A DNA stretch of 64,000 nucleotides from Halobaculum sp. MBLA0147. GTDB taxonomy: Archaea; Halobacteriota; Halobacteria; Halobacteriales; Haloferacaceae. The position numbers and the translations under genes are program-made. Positions 42,600 to 52,600 of the stretch are shown piece by piece. Under the pieces are notes generated by a model, which saw only the letters and a program-made list of their open reading frames with translations, searched no databases and was not told where the DNA came from. How positions within the stretch are numbered: the first letter of the stretch is position 1; each line of letters opens with the position of its first letter. The stretch covers positions 124,001 to 188,000 of the forward strand of contig NZ_JBGKAD010000005.1 of the NCBI RefSeq assembly GCF_041361345.1. Reading direction: 5' to 3'.

Positions 42600-44549
42600 T
42601 TGACGGTGTCGATTACATCACATACGGGACAGCGTTTGCTTGTCGCCGTCGTGGTCGGTCTCGTCGTCGCTTCGACTGCTGGAGTTCCGCTGGTCTCCGC
42701 GACACAGGGACCGAGTCATACGATCGTGTCAGATGATTCTGCAGCAGCGAGCACGGCAGCCGGCTCGACGAATGTCGAGCTTACGCCTGCTAACATTGAG
42801 CTGACCGACGGAGAGACACAGACACTCGAGATTGTTGTCGACGACGCAGATGGTGGAGTCGGTGCCGTGACGACAACGGTGTCGACCGACAGTGACGCGG
42901 TCGAGATTGAGTCGGCGACGCTCCTTGGCGATCCAGGGACCTCGGACGTGACAGTCGCCGACGACGGGTCAAGTGCAACGCTCCGTGGTGCGCTGATGAA
43001 CACTTCTGACGACGGATCGGTGACGGTTGCCGAGGTGACGATCAGTGCGAGTGAGCCTGGTAACGCGACGCTTGACCTATCGGTGTCGGCGTTGGGTGAC
43101 GAGGATGGAGACCCCTACGATGTCGCCGCGACGCTCGGGTCGTCGGTCACGGTGTTGGACGCGACAGACACCGTCTCGTTGTCTGTCACGGCGAACCGAT
43201 CGGCAGTAACGGTCGGTGATACGGTCGGCTTCACTGTCACACGGGAGGATACCGATGTCCGAGTTGCCGCGACAGTGACGGTCGGTGACCAGACGTTCGA
43301 GACGGGGATTGACGGCGTCGCCGAGGTCGAGATTCGAGAGGCCACGACCGACGCAGGTGCAGTGACAGCCGTCGCGAGCAAGGCCGACACGGACGACACC
43401 CAGTTCGCAGAGGACTCGGTCACGATCCCAGTTGAGGAGTCGGATGAGTCGTCAGACGGTGGTGAGACCACAGTCAGACTGAGTCCGACGAGCGGCGAGA
43501 CGGCCGTCGGCGCGGAGACGACGTTCTCGGTCGTCGTGGACCGCACTACGAACGGTGTCGGTGCGATCGATGCGACGGTCTCTGTCGACAGTGAGGCGCA
43601 GATCGACGGGGTCGAGGTAGCGGGTGACCCTGGCACGTCGAACGTCACCGTATCCGACGACGGTGAACGTGCGTCCATCGAGGCTGCACTGATGGACACG
43701 GCCGACGACGGCGAAGTGACGGTCGCGAATGTCACTGTCACTGGAGTCGAACCAGGTGATGCCACAGTCGATGTCGCAGTCGCCGCGCTGGGTGACGAAG
43801 CTGGGAACAGCTACACCGTCACTGCGACGCCCGCCGCCAGACTCGCGGTCGTCGAAGGCGGATCTGACAACGGTGAAGACGAGTCCGACGGCAGCGAAGA
43901 TGGAACTGATGGGGACGACACGGACTCGGGTGACGACGAGACCAATAGTGTCGTTGATGCGGGACCTACAACGACTGTCGTGGTGACTGTCGACGCACTC
44001 CCGGATGGGTTCGAGAAGGCGAGTGTCGTTGTCGAGACGAGTCGTCCCACAACGGTCCAGACTGTAAGTCCTGCACTGGTCTCTGATGGACAAACCCGCA
44101 TCGTCGAACAGGCGAACGAGTCGCGGACAACCCGTCTCCAGTTCGTCGACTTGGCCGGGGCCGTTGAGGAAACGAGTAGTTCCGAAACACTCGTCACACT
44201 CACGTACACCGGCGCGCTCGACGAGGAGAACGTGAGCCTCCGTGTACCCTCGTTCCAAGACGATGACGGGGAGACACTCTCACCAGATCTGATGACACTC
44301 TCCGTGTCGACAGGTGGTGTGTTCCCGGCACCGTTGCCGACCGTCGGCAGTGGTGCTCCGCCACGCGACCTCGATGGGGATGGATTGTACGAAGATGTCG
44401 ACGGTGACGGCGGCACAGACTTCGACGACGCCATCGCGCTGGCGTTCGTCTCGCCGGACACACTGAACGCCGAACAGGTAACGGCCCTCGACTTCGACGG
44501 CGACGGGGACCTCGACATCGACGACGCCATCGCACTCGCATTCGAATGA
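42600..44549 (+). CDS. Exported multi-cohesin-like protein with C-terminal dockerin, 649 aa
   Basis: It starts right after the dockerin gene (TTG 42600 or GTG 42606) with a Sec-type signal ending near SATQG. Two cohesin-like domains follow (about 58-150 and 285-405; shared strings LTPANIELTDGETQTLEI / LSPTSGETAVGAETTFSV and GDPGTSDVTVADDG / GDPGTSNVTVSDDG), with an Ig-like domain between them. After an acidic linker (about 420-450) comes a third, more distant cohesin-like domain (about 455-570), and a dockerin (about 585-649: DLDGDGLYEDVDGDG, DFDGDGDLDIDDAIALAF). It can both bind dockerins and be bound, so it is a candidate scaffold. No sorting signal is seen. Confidence 0.8.
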   Translation: MTVSITSHTGQRLLVAVVVGLVVASTAGVPLVSATQGPSHTIVSDDSAAASTAAGSTNVELTPANIELTDGETQTLEIVVDDADGGVGAVTTTVSTDSDAVEIESATLLGDPGTSDVTVADDGSSATLRGALMNTSDDGSVTVAEVTISASEPGNATLDLSVSALGDEDGDPYDVAATLGSSVTVLDATDTVSLSVTANRSAVTVGDTVGFTVTREDTDVRVAATVTVGDQTFETGIDGVAEVEIREATTDAGAVTAVASKADTDDTQFAEDSVTIPVEESDESSDGGETTVRLSPTSGETAVGAETTFSVVVDRTTNGVGAIDATVSVDSEAQIDGVEVAGDPGTSNVTVSDDGERASIEAALMDTADDGEVTVANVTVTGVEPGDATVDVAVAALGDEAGNSYTVTATPAARLAVVEGGSDNGEDESDGSEDGTDGDDTDSGDDETNSVVDAGPTTTVVVTVDALPDGFEKASVVVETSRPTTVQTVSPALVSDGQTRIVEQANESRTTRLQFVDLAGAVEETSSSETLVTLTYTGALDEENVSLRVPSFQDDDGETLSPDLMTLSVSTGGVFPAPLPTVGSGAPPRDLDGDGLYEDVDGDGGTDFDDAIALAFVSPDTLNAEQVTALDFDGDGDLDIDDAIALAFE

Positions 44550-45169
44550 GCCACGATCACCACACACCTCGATCAACAGACGGTGCACAGCCTGTCGAGA
44601 CGAACGAGAGGCGAACTGAGCAGACGCCGACGGACGGTTCCGACTCGACTACTGCGGCAGGTCACTCCGGTGAGACCACCGCAGTAACGCGGCGGGCGAC
44701 GCTCGCGGCAGGTGTCGGAGCGATACTCGGTGTGAGTGGCTGTCTCGGGTTCGGTCCCGACGGTGGTGACGGAACGCCTGCCGCCGACAGTGCCACGGCG
44801 ACACCGACGGACTCGACGAGTCCCGCAGTCGAAGTACAACTCGAGAGCGCACCAGACGGGGTACAGAAGTTCGCGTTCAGCGTCAGTCACGACAGTGTGG
44901 AACTCACGAGTGTCGACGCCGGAGCGATCGACGGTGAGGAGTTCCAGATCGTCGAAGGCGGCTCGGGCTCACAGCGGGTCCGCGTTCGCGGTGCGGACCT
45001 GTCACAGTCGGTGCAAGGGCGCTCGGAGCCGGTGTCGTTGTTCACACTGACGTTCGCCGAAGCGGTGGATCCGTCGAACCTCTCGATCTCTGCGGACGTG
45101 TTGGTCGCAGACAACGGGAATTCGCTAACGGATCGGTGGACGGTCCAGTCGACGACACCCCCAGGGTGA
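44546..45169 (+). CDS. Tat lipoprotein with one cohesin-like domain, 207 aa
   Basis: It overlaps the scaffold gene by four bases. After an acidic N-terminal region comes RRATLAAGVGAILGVSGCLG, a Tat-type signal with lipobox GVSGC, so the protein is lipid-anchored outside the cell. The rest (about 100-205) has the strand pattern of the third cohesin-like domain of the preceding protein (VQLESAPDGVQKFAFSVSHD; VSLFTLTFAEAVDPSNLSIS). It would anchor dockerin partners to the membrane. Cohesin identity is inferred from the pattern and context. Confidence 0.72.
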   Translation: MSHDHHTPRSTDGAQPVETNERRTEQTPTDGSDSTTAAGHSGETTAVTRRATLAAGVGAILGVSGCLGFGPDGGDGTPAADSATATPTDSTSPAVEVQLESAPDGVQKFAFSVSHDSVELTSVDAGAIDGEEFQIVEGGSGSQRVRVRGADLSQSVQGRSEPVSLFTLTFAEAVDPSNLSISADVLVADNGNSLTDRWTVQSTTPPG

Positions 45170-45179
45170 GGCAACTCCA

Positions 45180-46469
45180 CTACAGTGCGTGGCCGCACTC
45201 TGGGCAGAAGTCCGGAGCATCGTACTCGTCGAGGTTCGACTCACAGTCGGGACAGGTGCTGTGGGACGGCGCGAACACACGTGTTCCGTCGACGTCTGTG
45301 AGTGCGTGTACCGCCGATTTGGTCCCGACGTACAGGCCGGGATCGGCTCCAGCGAGCGCCGTGATCGGCGCGTCCGGTGTGTAGTCGAAGAGTTCGTTCC
45401 CGCGGTGATCGAAGGCGAGCAGCGAATCTCCCGCCACGACGTACACGACATCCCCGACGGCGATCGGATCAGGTTGATCCGTCCGTCCCCCATCCAGGTC
45501 GACTGTCCACTGGTCGGAACCGTCGTGATCGACTGCAGTGAGGGTCTCCCCGCGTCTGCACGTGGAGACCAGTCGGTCGGTCGTAACGACTGGGGCGTGG
45601 TCTGCGACACAGTATCCGGACGACCAGTCGGGTGTGTCGAGACCTCGCGACAGATCGCACCGAAACAGGTCTTGTCCTTCGAACAGACGGGTTGAGATTG
45701 CATCTCTGTACCGACCGAACAGTACCTCCTCGTTCGGAACGATCGGTGGATCGAGATCACCCATCTCTGTCAGTTGCCCGACGACAGAGTGCGCCTCGAC
45801 GATCGACACGCTCTTCGGAAACCACTCGTCCCCAGTCGGGACGTACACCCGTGTCCCGTTCTCGCCAGCTGTCGGGTTGACTCGGCCGGCACTGAGTGGG
45901 GAGTACACCGAGTTCGAAATCCGAGGTGCGCGCAGGGACACGCCGGCAGACCGATCACCAATCGGAAGGACTTTTACACGGCGGTCGTCGGTCTTTCCGC
46001 TGCCGACGACCGCGTAAATGTATCGGGAGTCCGGTGGGTGACAGAGCACGGACGAGGCCGACGTGTCGACGGTAGCGTCGGTCGTCCGTACGACCTGCCC
46101 CCGGTCGCCGTCGTCTCTGAGTTGTACGATTCCATCACTGTGGGCGAGGAAGACGACCGCGTCCGCTCCATCGCACACCCCGTCGGGGACTGCCGGGCTC
46201 GAGTCGGGGAGAATCGTGAGCCCAGCCTCCGGAGCGTGGTCGGTGTACCGCCAGCGCTGTTGGCCCGTCGCTGCATCGAGAACCGAGAGCCCGTCACTGC
46301 GACCGACGTAGACACGTTCAGCGGCAACGCGGATCATATCCGGGAGTACCGTTCCCCCTGCGAGTTGGACCGTCCACGCCGTCTCGGAACTGGGATCACG
46401 GGCAGGGTCGACGCCCGCGAGTGATCCCGTTCGTGCCGGGCCGCCTCGGTACGCAGTCCACGTGTTCAC
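45180..46469 (-). CDS. Cytoplasmic beta-propeller with C-terminal zinc ribbon, 429 aa
   Basis: PQQ-type blades (LSVLDAATGQQRWRYTDH, SLLAFDHRGNELFDYTPD) fill about residues 15-400. The C terminus has the tag TRVF (in DGTRVFAPS) followed by a zinc ribbon CPDCESN...FCPECGHAL. No signal peptide, so cytoplasmic, unlike most PQQ propellers. The T-x-V-F plus zinc-ribbon ending is shared with several proteins at 57.9-61.5 kb. Converges with the lipoprotein gene. Confidence 0.82.
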   Translation of the reverse strand: MNTWTAYRGGPARTGSLAGVDPARDPSSETAWTVQLAGGTVLPDMIRVAAERVYVGRSDGLSVLDAATGQQRWRYTDHAPEAGLTILPDSSPAVPDGVCDGADAVVFLAHSDGIVQLRDDGDRGQVVRTTDATVDTSASSVLCHPPDSRYIYAVVGSGKTDDRRVKVLPIGDRSAGVSLRAPRISNSVYSPLSAGRVNPTAGENGTRVYVPTGDEWFPKSVSIVEAHSVVGQLTEMGDLDPPIVPNEEVLFGRYRDAISTRLFEGQDLFRCDLSRGLDTPDWSSGYCVADHAPVVTTDRLVSTCRRGETLTAVDHDGSDQWTVDLDGGRTDQPDPIAVGDVVYVVAGDSLLAFDHRGNELFDYTPDAPITALAGADPGLYVGTKSAVHALTDVDGTRVFAPSHSTCPDCESNLDEYDAPDFCPECGHAL

Positions 46470-46638
46470 TACCGCCCCGCACTCGGCGCACCGACTTCAA
46501 CGCTCGGCCAGTCATCAGATTCCGACAGTGGAGCCCAGAGTGCCCTGGAGGACTTCGAATGGGGCTTGAGATGTCAGTGCATCCAGCGATACAGTTAGGT
46601 GGGTGGCAGTCGCCGAACCACGTATGCGGCGTGTCCGG

Positions 46639-47736
46639 ATGTACAACTCGACACACAGGTTCGATATGGAGGGGGCCACTGGGCCGACAGCTTCTCCGAA
46701 CGTCCGGTGGACACACGAGATCCAACGGTTGTCGGACGTGGCGGTGTGGGACGGGCAGGTGTATTGTACGACCGAAGCTGGCAGTGTCTTCGTATTCACT
46801 CTGGACGGAGATCCACAGTGGCGCTTGGAGGTCGGTCCAAGACTGGACGGTAATCCTGCGGTCGTCGACGGGACAGTCTACCTCGGACGCGTGCACCCGC
46901 GTGGGGAAGTTGTTGCACTCGATGCAGCGACGGGGAGTGAACACTGGCGCTTCGAGACCGACGACGGCGTGCACTCGTCGCCCGCAGTCGTTGACGGCAC
47001 CGTCTACGTGGGGAGTTTCGACGGGAACGTCTACGCGCTCAACGCAGCCGACGGAGCCGAACGGTGGACCACGAGTGTCAGTTCCTACGAGATCTGGTCG
47101 TCCCCGGCGGTGGTGAACGGAACTATCTACATTGGGGGTGGAAGCGACTACGTTCACGCACTCGACGGACAGACTGGGGAGGAGCGGTGGCGCGCCGAGA
47201 CGGGGGGCGACGTGATGTCTTCACCGACGGTCGTCGACGACACTGTCTTCATCGGAGACGGAAGTGTCTATGCGCTTGACGCAGCGAGTGGAACCGAACG
47301 ATGGACGTTCGAGACCGACGACGGTGTGAGTTCGTCACCGGCAGTCGTCGACGGTACCGTCTACGCCGCGGGTGGAGACGGCAGCGTGTATGCACTCGAC
47401 GCCACGATCGGAACCGAACAGTGGTCCCGGGAGATCGGGGACGCCCTGTACGCTTCACCGATGGTCGTAGGTGGCACAGTCTACGTCGGTAGCAACGAAC
47501 ATCTGTACGCACTGAGTGTCGAATGCGGGGAAACACAGTGGCGGTTCGACACGGGACCAGTGACAGACTCACTCGCAGTCGTCGACGACACAATCTACGT
47601 CGGTGGCGGCAACGACGTGTATGCACTAGCTGGACCGTCGACCACCGGGACGGAGGCGTACGGTACTACCTCGGGGACAGGAACGAATCACACGACCTCC
47701 GACACCGAAGTGTTCGATCCCACGTCGGATTCCTGA
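46639..47736 (+). CDS. Cytoplasmic PQQ-type beta-propeller with T-E-V-F tail, 365 aa
   Basis: Eight or so regular blades with the repeat SPAVVDGTVYVGSFDGNVYA and LDAATGSEHWRFETDDG. No signal peptide or zinc ribbon. The last 35 residues are a Thr/Ser/Gly linker ending SDTEVFDPTSDS, i.e. the T-E-V-F tag at the extreme C terminus. ATG 46639 is preferred; ATG 46624 or GTG 46603 would add a few residues. Divergent from the zinc-ribbon propeller gene. The tag suggests it is a kinase/FHA client. Confidence 0.82.
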   Translation: MYNSTHRFDMEGATGPTASPNVRWTHEIQRLSDVAVWDGQVYCTTEAGSVFVFTLDGDPQWRLEVGPRLDGNPAVVDGTVYLGRVHPRGEVVALDAATGSEHWRFETDDGVHSSPAVVDGTVYVGSFDGNVYALNAADGAERWTTSVSSYEIWSSPAVVNGTIYIGGGSDYVHALDGQTGEERWRAETGGDVMSSPTVVDDTVFIGDGSVYALDAASGTERWTFETDDGVSSSPAVVDGTVYAAGGDGSVYALDATIGTEQWSREIGDALYASPMVVGGTVYVGSNEHLYALSVECGETQWRFDTGPVTDSLAVVDDTIYVGGGNDVYALAGPSTTGTEAYGTTSGTGTNHTTSDTEVFDPTSDS

Positions 47737-47764
47737 CTCGTGTGTCGTCCGTCGGCGTCCACAG

Positions 47765-48832
47765 TCACTCCGGGTCGTAGATTTTCGTGTCGCTCGTGCT
47801 GTCTTCGATCTCGGTGTCGTCAGACCCGTCCCACACGACTGTCTCGGACTTCTCGATCGGTTCTGTCTCGAGCGACCCAGACCCAGGGTCGGGATCGACT
47901 CGGGTCTCGGCGTCGATCTCGTCGAGCGTTGCTTCGGAGAAGTCGCACGTGTTCTCGTTCGGGTCGTCGGTGAGTGGTTCGAGCCCGTCGACGAACGTCG
48001 CCACACGACCCGGATTCACCTGCGCCACTTCGTGAAACGTGTACACTGTGTAGTGACGGACGTACTCGTTTTGATCGCGGAGGCCCACAGACAGTGTCGC
48101 GAGGTGATCGAGAACCGCCTCTGGGTCGGTCTCGACGATCTCCTTGACGACGAATGCAGCGAAGTTCCGAGTTTCCTCAACACTGTCCTCGATTCGGGAC
48201 ACGATAGCCGTGAGGTACTGTCGGACCTCTCGTGGGTGATCTCGAGCCACCTCCTTGAACGCCGACATGGCGTAGTGGCGCGTGTACTCGTTCGTGTCGT
48301 CGAGTCTGAGTGCGAGGCCGCTTAACCAATCCAGCACGCGGGCGGGACGCTCTTTGGCGAACTGGTTGAGGGCGAACGTGACGAAGTTGCGTGTCGTCTC
48401 GTTCGGGTCGTCTAGCAGCGGTGCCAGATCCGAGAGGTATCGTCGAATCTGTCGTGGGTCTCGTTTCGACACTTCGCTGAACGTGAAGGCAGCGTAGTGG
48501 CGCGTGTACTCGTTGGGATCGTCAAGCAGCGGTGCCAGATCCGGGAAGTAGTCGGTAATTCGGTTCGGATCTACCTTCGCGGCTTCTTGGAAGATCGCGG
48601 CCGCGAGGTTACGGTTCGTCTCTTCGTTGTCGGACAACAGCGGAGCGATGTCGTCGAGGTAGCGACGAACTCGCTGGACATCGTCGTCGGCCACTTGTTT
48701 GAGACTGTACAAGACCCCGTTTCGAATCTGCGCGTCGGGGTGATCGAGTGCTGATCGTGCCTCGTCGATGTCGACGGCTGACGGATCGCGCTCGGCCGTG
48801 TCAACTATCGACTGTACACGGTCTTTATTCAT
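47765..48832 (-). CDS. HEAT-repeat protein with T-K-I-Y tail, 355 aa
   Basis: Seven HEAT-like repeats of about 38 residues (pattern LLDDPNEYTRHYAAFTFSEV ... DPRQIRRYLSDLAP) span residues about 30-300; their regularity suggests recent internal duplication. The C-terminal 60 residues are acidic and disordered, ending DTKIYDPE. The start is ATG 48832; a GTG two codons upstream is possible. HEAT scaffolds bind other proteins; the tag suggests phospho-controlled recruitment. Same strand and near the HEAT/VWA/MoxR operon. Confidence 0.82.
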   Translation of the reverse strand: MNKDRVQSIVDTAERDPSAVDIDEARSALDHPDAQIRNGVLYSLKQVADDDVQRVRRYLDDIAPLLSDNEETNRNLAAAIFQEAAKVDPNRITDYFPDLAPLLDDPNEYTRHYAAFTFSEVSKRDPRQIRRYLSDLAPLLDDPNETTRNFVTFALNQFAKERPARVLDWLSGLALRLDDTNEYTRHYAMSAFKEVARDHPREVRQYLTAIVSRIEDSVEETRNFAAFVVKEIVETDPEAVLDHLATLSVGLRDQNEYVRHYTVYTFHEVAQVNPGRVATFVDGLEPLTDDPNENTCDFSEATLDEIDAETRVDPDPGSGSLETEPIEKSETVVWDGSDDTEIEDSTSDTKIYDPE

Positions 48833-48940
48833 TGTCACTGTCCCAAACGGTGTACGACCACATTAGTGCTGTCCCGACGTCGAGAGCGAGTCCACGTATC
48901 GGCTCGCCGGTCGACCTCGTCACGGGCTCGGTCAGCTCGC

Positions 48941-49513
48941 TCACGGGAGTTCCCGACCACACTCTGGACAGAACTTCGGGCTGGCCACCGGGGTGAGATC
49001 ACGACCGCACTCCGGACAGAAATTGAACGTCGCCCACGAGTCTCGAGTCGTATCGCCACTCGACGTGTTCCCGGAAGACGACACCGAACTCTGGGTCGAA
49101 CTCTCTCCGGTGAACACCTCCGTCTCGGAGTCCGTCTCGGCGCCGAACACTTCCGTGTCTCCACCCTCCTCAGTCGGCTCAAGCCACAGTGGCTCTCCGA
49201 CTGCCTTTCGATTCACTTCGGTCACGCGACAGTGGAGTTCCTCGACCTCGTCGCCTCCGGCCTCGATTCGCCGAACTGTCTCATCCGGAAGGTGTTCGAA
49301 CGCGACGTAGTCCGTCGTCGCGTCGAGACACGTAAGCGTGAACCGCTCACCGTCCATCGGCGTCGTCGAACCGAACTCACTGGTGTAGACGACACGGTCG
49401 AGTTCGATCGTGACTTCGTCGCCTTCGCTCACGGCGTCGACGAGTCGTTCGTTGGCCGAACTCCGACTCGACGCGAACCACGGGTTCGTGTGGTACTTCG
49501 ATACGAGTGCCAT
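48941..49513 (-). CDS. Zinc-ribbon protein with two T-E-V-F tags, 190 aa
   Basis: Residues about 1-110 form an OB- or beta-type domain (MALVSKYHTNPWFASSRSSA, SEGDEVTIELDRVVYTSEFG). A disordered Ser/Thr tail carries DTEVFGAETDSETEVFTGE, two T-E-V-F tags nine residues apart. The end is a double Cys-x2-Cys zinc ribbon (FCPECGRDL, FCPECGREL). ATG 49513 is used; the longer upstream frame is arginine-rich. It reads like an adaptor able to present two phosphosites at once. Confidence 0.8.
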   Translation of the reverse strand: MALVSKYHTNPWFASSRSSANERLVDAVSEGDEVTIELDRVVYTSEFGSTTPMDGERFTLTCLDATTDYVAFEHLPDETVRRIEAGGDEVEELHCRVTEVNRKAVGEPLWLEPTEEGGDTEVFGAETDSETEVFTGESSTQSSVSSSGNTSSGDTTRDSWATFNFCPECGRDLTPVASPKFCPECGRELP

Positions 49514-49635
49514 GGTCAGGAACTCGCCTCGCCGAACGTTCCAGTGCTGTTCACGGGACGTGTGTCCGACGGTCGGAACTTGAACGTACCGCGTCGAGAA
49601 TGGCGCTCCGTCTCGACTCGTGTCAGTATTCACCC

Positions 49636-52600
49636 TCAAGCGTCGAACGAGTCGTCCAGTCGGGCGAGTCGATCTTCGTACGGGCCGAAGACGGCCGAAT
49701 CGACTCCGTGGAGCCGTTCAATTTCCGTCGCGGCGGCATCACGAGTCCACCGGTCACTGTCTGCAAGTACGTCGACGAGTGTCGTCGCGGCACGCTCCCG
49801 AAACCGTTCGTGTCGGTAGGCGAGCTGTCCGACGAGGCGGACGGCACTTTCGACTCGCTTCGGCGCCGCGGCACGCCGCTCACAGCGTGTCACGGCAGCA
49901 CCGAAGACGTAGTCTGCGTCCACCTCTGCGTGGGGCAAGAGGTCGACGAGTGCGGACGCGGCCGGACTCTGGCCTCGCTGTCCACCGTCGGTCGCGTCGA
50001 TCAGGTGAGCGAGCGCCTCGTCGGCCGCGACGACGTGTGTCTCTCCGAGTCGTGCCAGTGTGTCGATTGCACGGCGTCGGGCCGCCCAGTTGTCGTCACG
50101 GACGGTGTCGAGTAGTCGAGACACCCCACGCCGGTGGAGCGCGGTCGATTCGGTGTGCGGGAGTAGAACTCGGAGAACGTCGTAGAACCGCTCACTCCGA
50201 GCCGTCGGCTGTGTCGTACCCAAGAGCGCTTCCACGACAGACTCTGAGGACGGCGGGGAGGTACTGTCGACCACAGTGTCGAGGGGGATCGACTCGACAC
50301 CCGTCTCGGCGGCGAGTAGGTAGCGTACGACCGTCTCCGGCTCCGGGTCTGGCACTCGTGGGTGTCCCGGCCACTCGTCGAGCACCGTCTCGTAACAGTC
50401 GACCCCACCGAGTGCAGCGACACGCGCCGCGATCCGTGCGAGTCCGTGGGCGCTCACCCGGCCGCCCGCAATCGACGTGGACTCGGCGAACCGCGACGAG
50501 CTGGGTGTCGCACCGTCGAGAACGTCGGGGAGTACCCAGCCGAAGAGTGGTACGCCCTCGACGGCGTGACGGTGACACCTCGCCGCCACACGGAGGAGCC
50601 AGTACAGCGTCGATCGGGTCGCACTCGTGGCGTCGATCCCCGAGACGATGGCCTCGTCGTACTCCTCGTGTAACTGCTCCGCGACACCCTCGAGCTGCCG
50701 CGCGACGGGGCTCGGTGACGTGTCGGCGAGTGACCGGAGCGTCTGCCCTGCCACACTCCCGATGCCCGCGTCCTCGGTATCGCACAACACGTCGAAGAGT
50801 CGACGAACCCACCAGTCGGGTCGCGGGAGTGTCTCCTGCGGGAGTGTCGCAACCGCAGGGACGATTTCGGGTTGGACGGCGTCGTCTTCCCGGAGCCGTC
50901 CGACGAGGGTGTCGGACGCGGAACGGAGCGAACCTGGGTCGCTGCGTCCGAGACGTGCCAGTGCGGTGGCTGCCGCGCGTCGGACACCACGTGCGCGGGA
51001 CGTGAGGTGTCGCTCGAGTGCTGCGACGACTCGGTCCCTGATAGGTGGGTGAACGACTCCGACACGACCGAGTGCGACACAACAGGCGATGGCCACGTGA
51101 CGTGGTCCGTCAAGTGCGTCCACGAGGGCGTCCACCAGTGAGTCGGTGACCGTGACTCCATCGCCGACGTGGTCTGCGAGTGTTCGAGCCGTCCGCGCAC
51201 GGACGACATCGTCCGGGTCGCGGAGACGCTCCACGAAGACCCGCGTGTCGACGGCGCCGACGAGAGAGCCGAGAGCCGTCTGGAGCGCACAGAGTGCCGT
51301 GTCGCGAGTCGCCGGGGTCCCGAACCGTGCGTACTGAACGAGTGTCGACCCGAGCGTGTCTCCGTCCTGGCGGTCGCGCGTCGCCGGTGACGAGTCGGCC
51401 GTCGTCGAAAGATCAGACGGTCCTCGTGGCGCGAGCGTCACGAGTGCACCGAGGACGGACTCACGGGTGACCACGTCCTCGAGCCCACCGACACTCGCGA
51501 GGAGGTGTTGCCGGACGTACGGACGGAGCGCGGGGCGTCGAGCCCCGATCGTGACGAGTCGCTCACTTGCCGTCTGTGACACTGCACGCTGCGGCGCAGC
51601 CACCCGTGTCGCGAGTTCGTCGACGGTGGTCCGCGTCGCACATGTGGGATCGACTACAGTGTTGTCACCGTGCTTCGGATCGCCGGCCGGCTCCGAGTTT
51701 GACCCTCGTGAGTCGACACCCACGGAGCGAGGCCGTATCTCGGGGGAAGCTTGTGGCGGTGTCGTTGAGGACCCACTTGGTGAGTCGACACGGTCGCGAG
51801 CGACACGTCGTGTCTCCGCGTTCGGGTGACGTGTCCACACGGCCTCGTCGGTGTTCGGGATCGATGGCAGGGAGCCGGTCGCGCGGAGGAGCGTCGCCGT
51901 CACCCCCCCGTCACCGCTGCAGAGTCCGTCTCGGGCTGTGGCGGTCGCAGGGACAGTCTGTGGTGCGTCGGCTGCAATCTCGGCGAGAGTGTCGGGATCG
52001 ACCGATCGATCTCGGCGTGTCTGTCGGGGTGTGTACGGACCCGTTCGATCCCGACACTGGAGCGAGAGACGTGGGTGTCCCGTCACACACTCGGTCAGCG
52101 GTTCGGTGACGTGAGTACGAACGGACTGGAGCGGTGGCAGCGTCACGAGGAGGCGACTGGTGACGCGCGGTTCGTGTGCTGCGAGAAGTTCGAGACACCC
52201 CGTCGCCGCGGGTCCCCCGCGTCGTTCGAATACCGAGTGGAGGCGGTCGACAGCTCGCGAGCGTGTCTCGTCGTCGTGACTGCCGACGATGAGCAGTGTT
52301 GAGAGTCGTGCAACGAGTCGAGGGGACGCGTCGGACGACTGGATCATCGCGTCGACCACGTCGGTGGGGGGCGGGACGGCTTCCGTTGCTGTCGCGGTGG
52401 CTCTCGCGAGCGTCAGTGCGAGCGCTTCGACTGCCTCGTTGTCGGGATCGGCGGCGTCGAGGAGCGACGGTGCCGCAGCCGCGACTGGCCGTGGTGCCAC
52501 CCTGACGAGTGTCTGCAGCGTGTCGACGCCACTCCCAGTGGACGACTCCCCGGACAGAGCCTCGTCGACGAGACTGTCGAGTCCGTCGCCGTCGTCGGGC

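Noticed and set aside
49620-51005. A 461-residue plus-strand ORF opposite the giant HEAT gene
   Set aside because: Its composition is extremely Arg/Ser-rich, unlike any halophile protein; it is a shadow of the HEAT frame.
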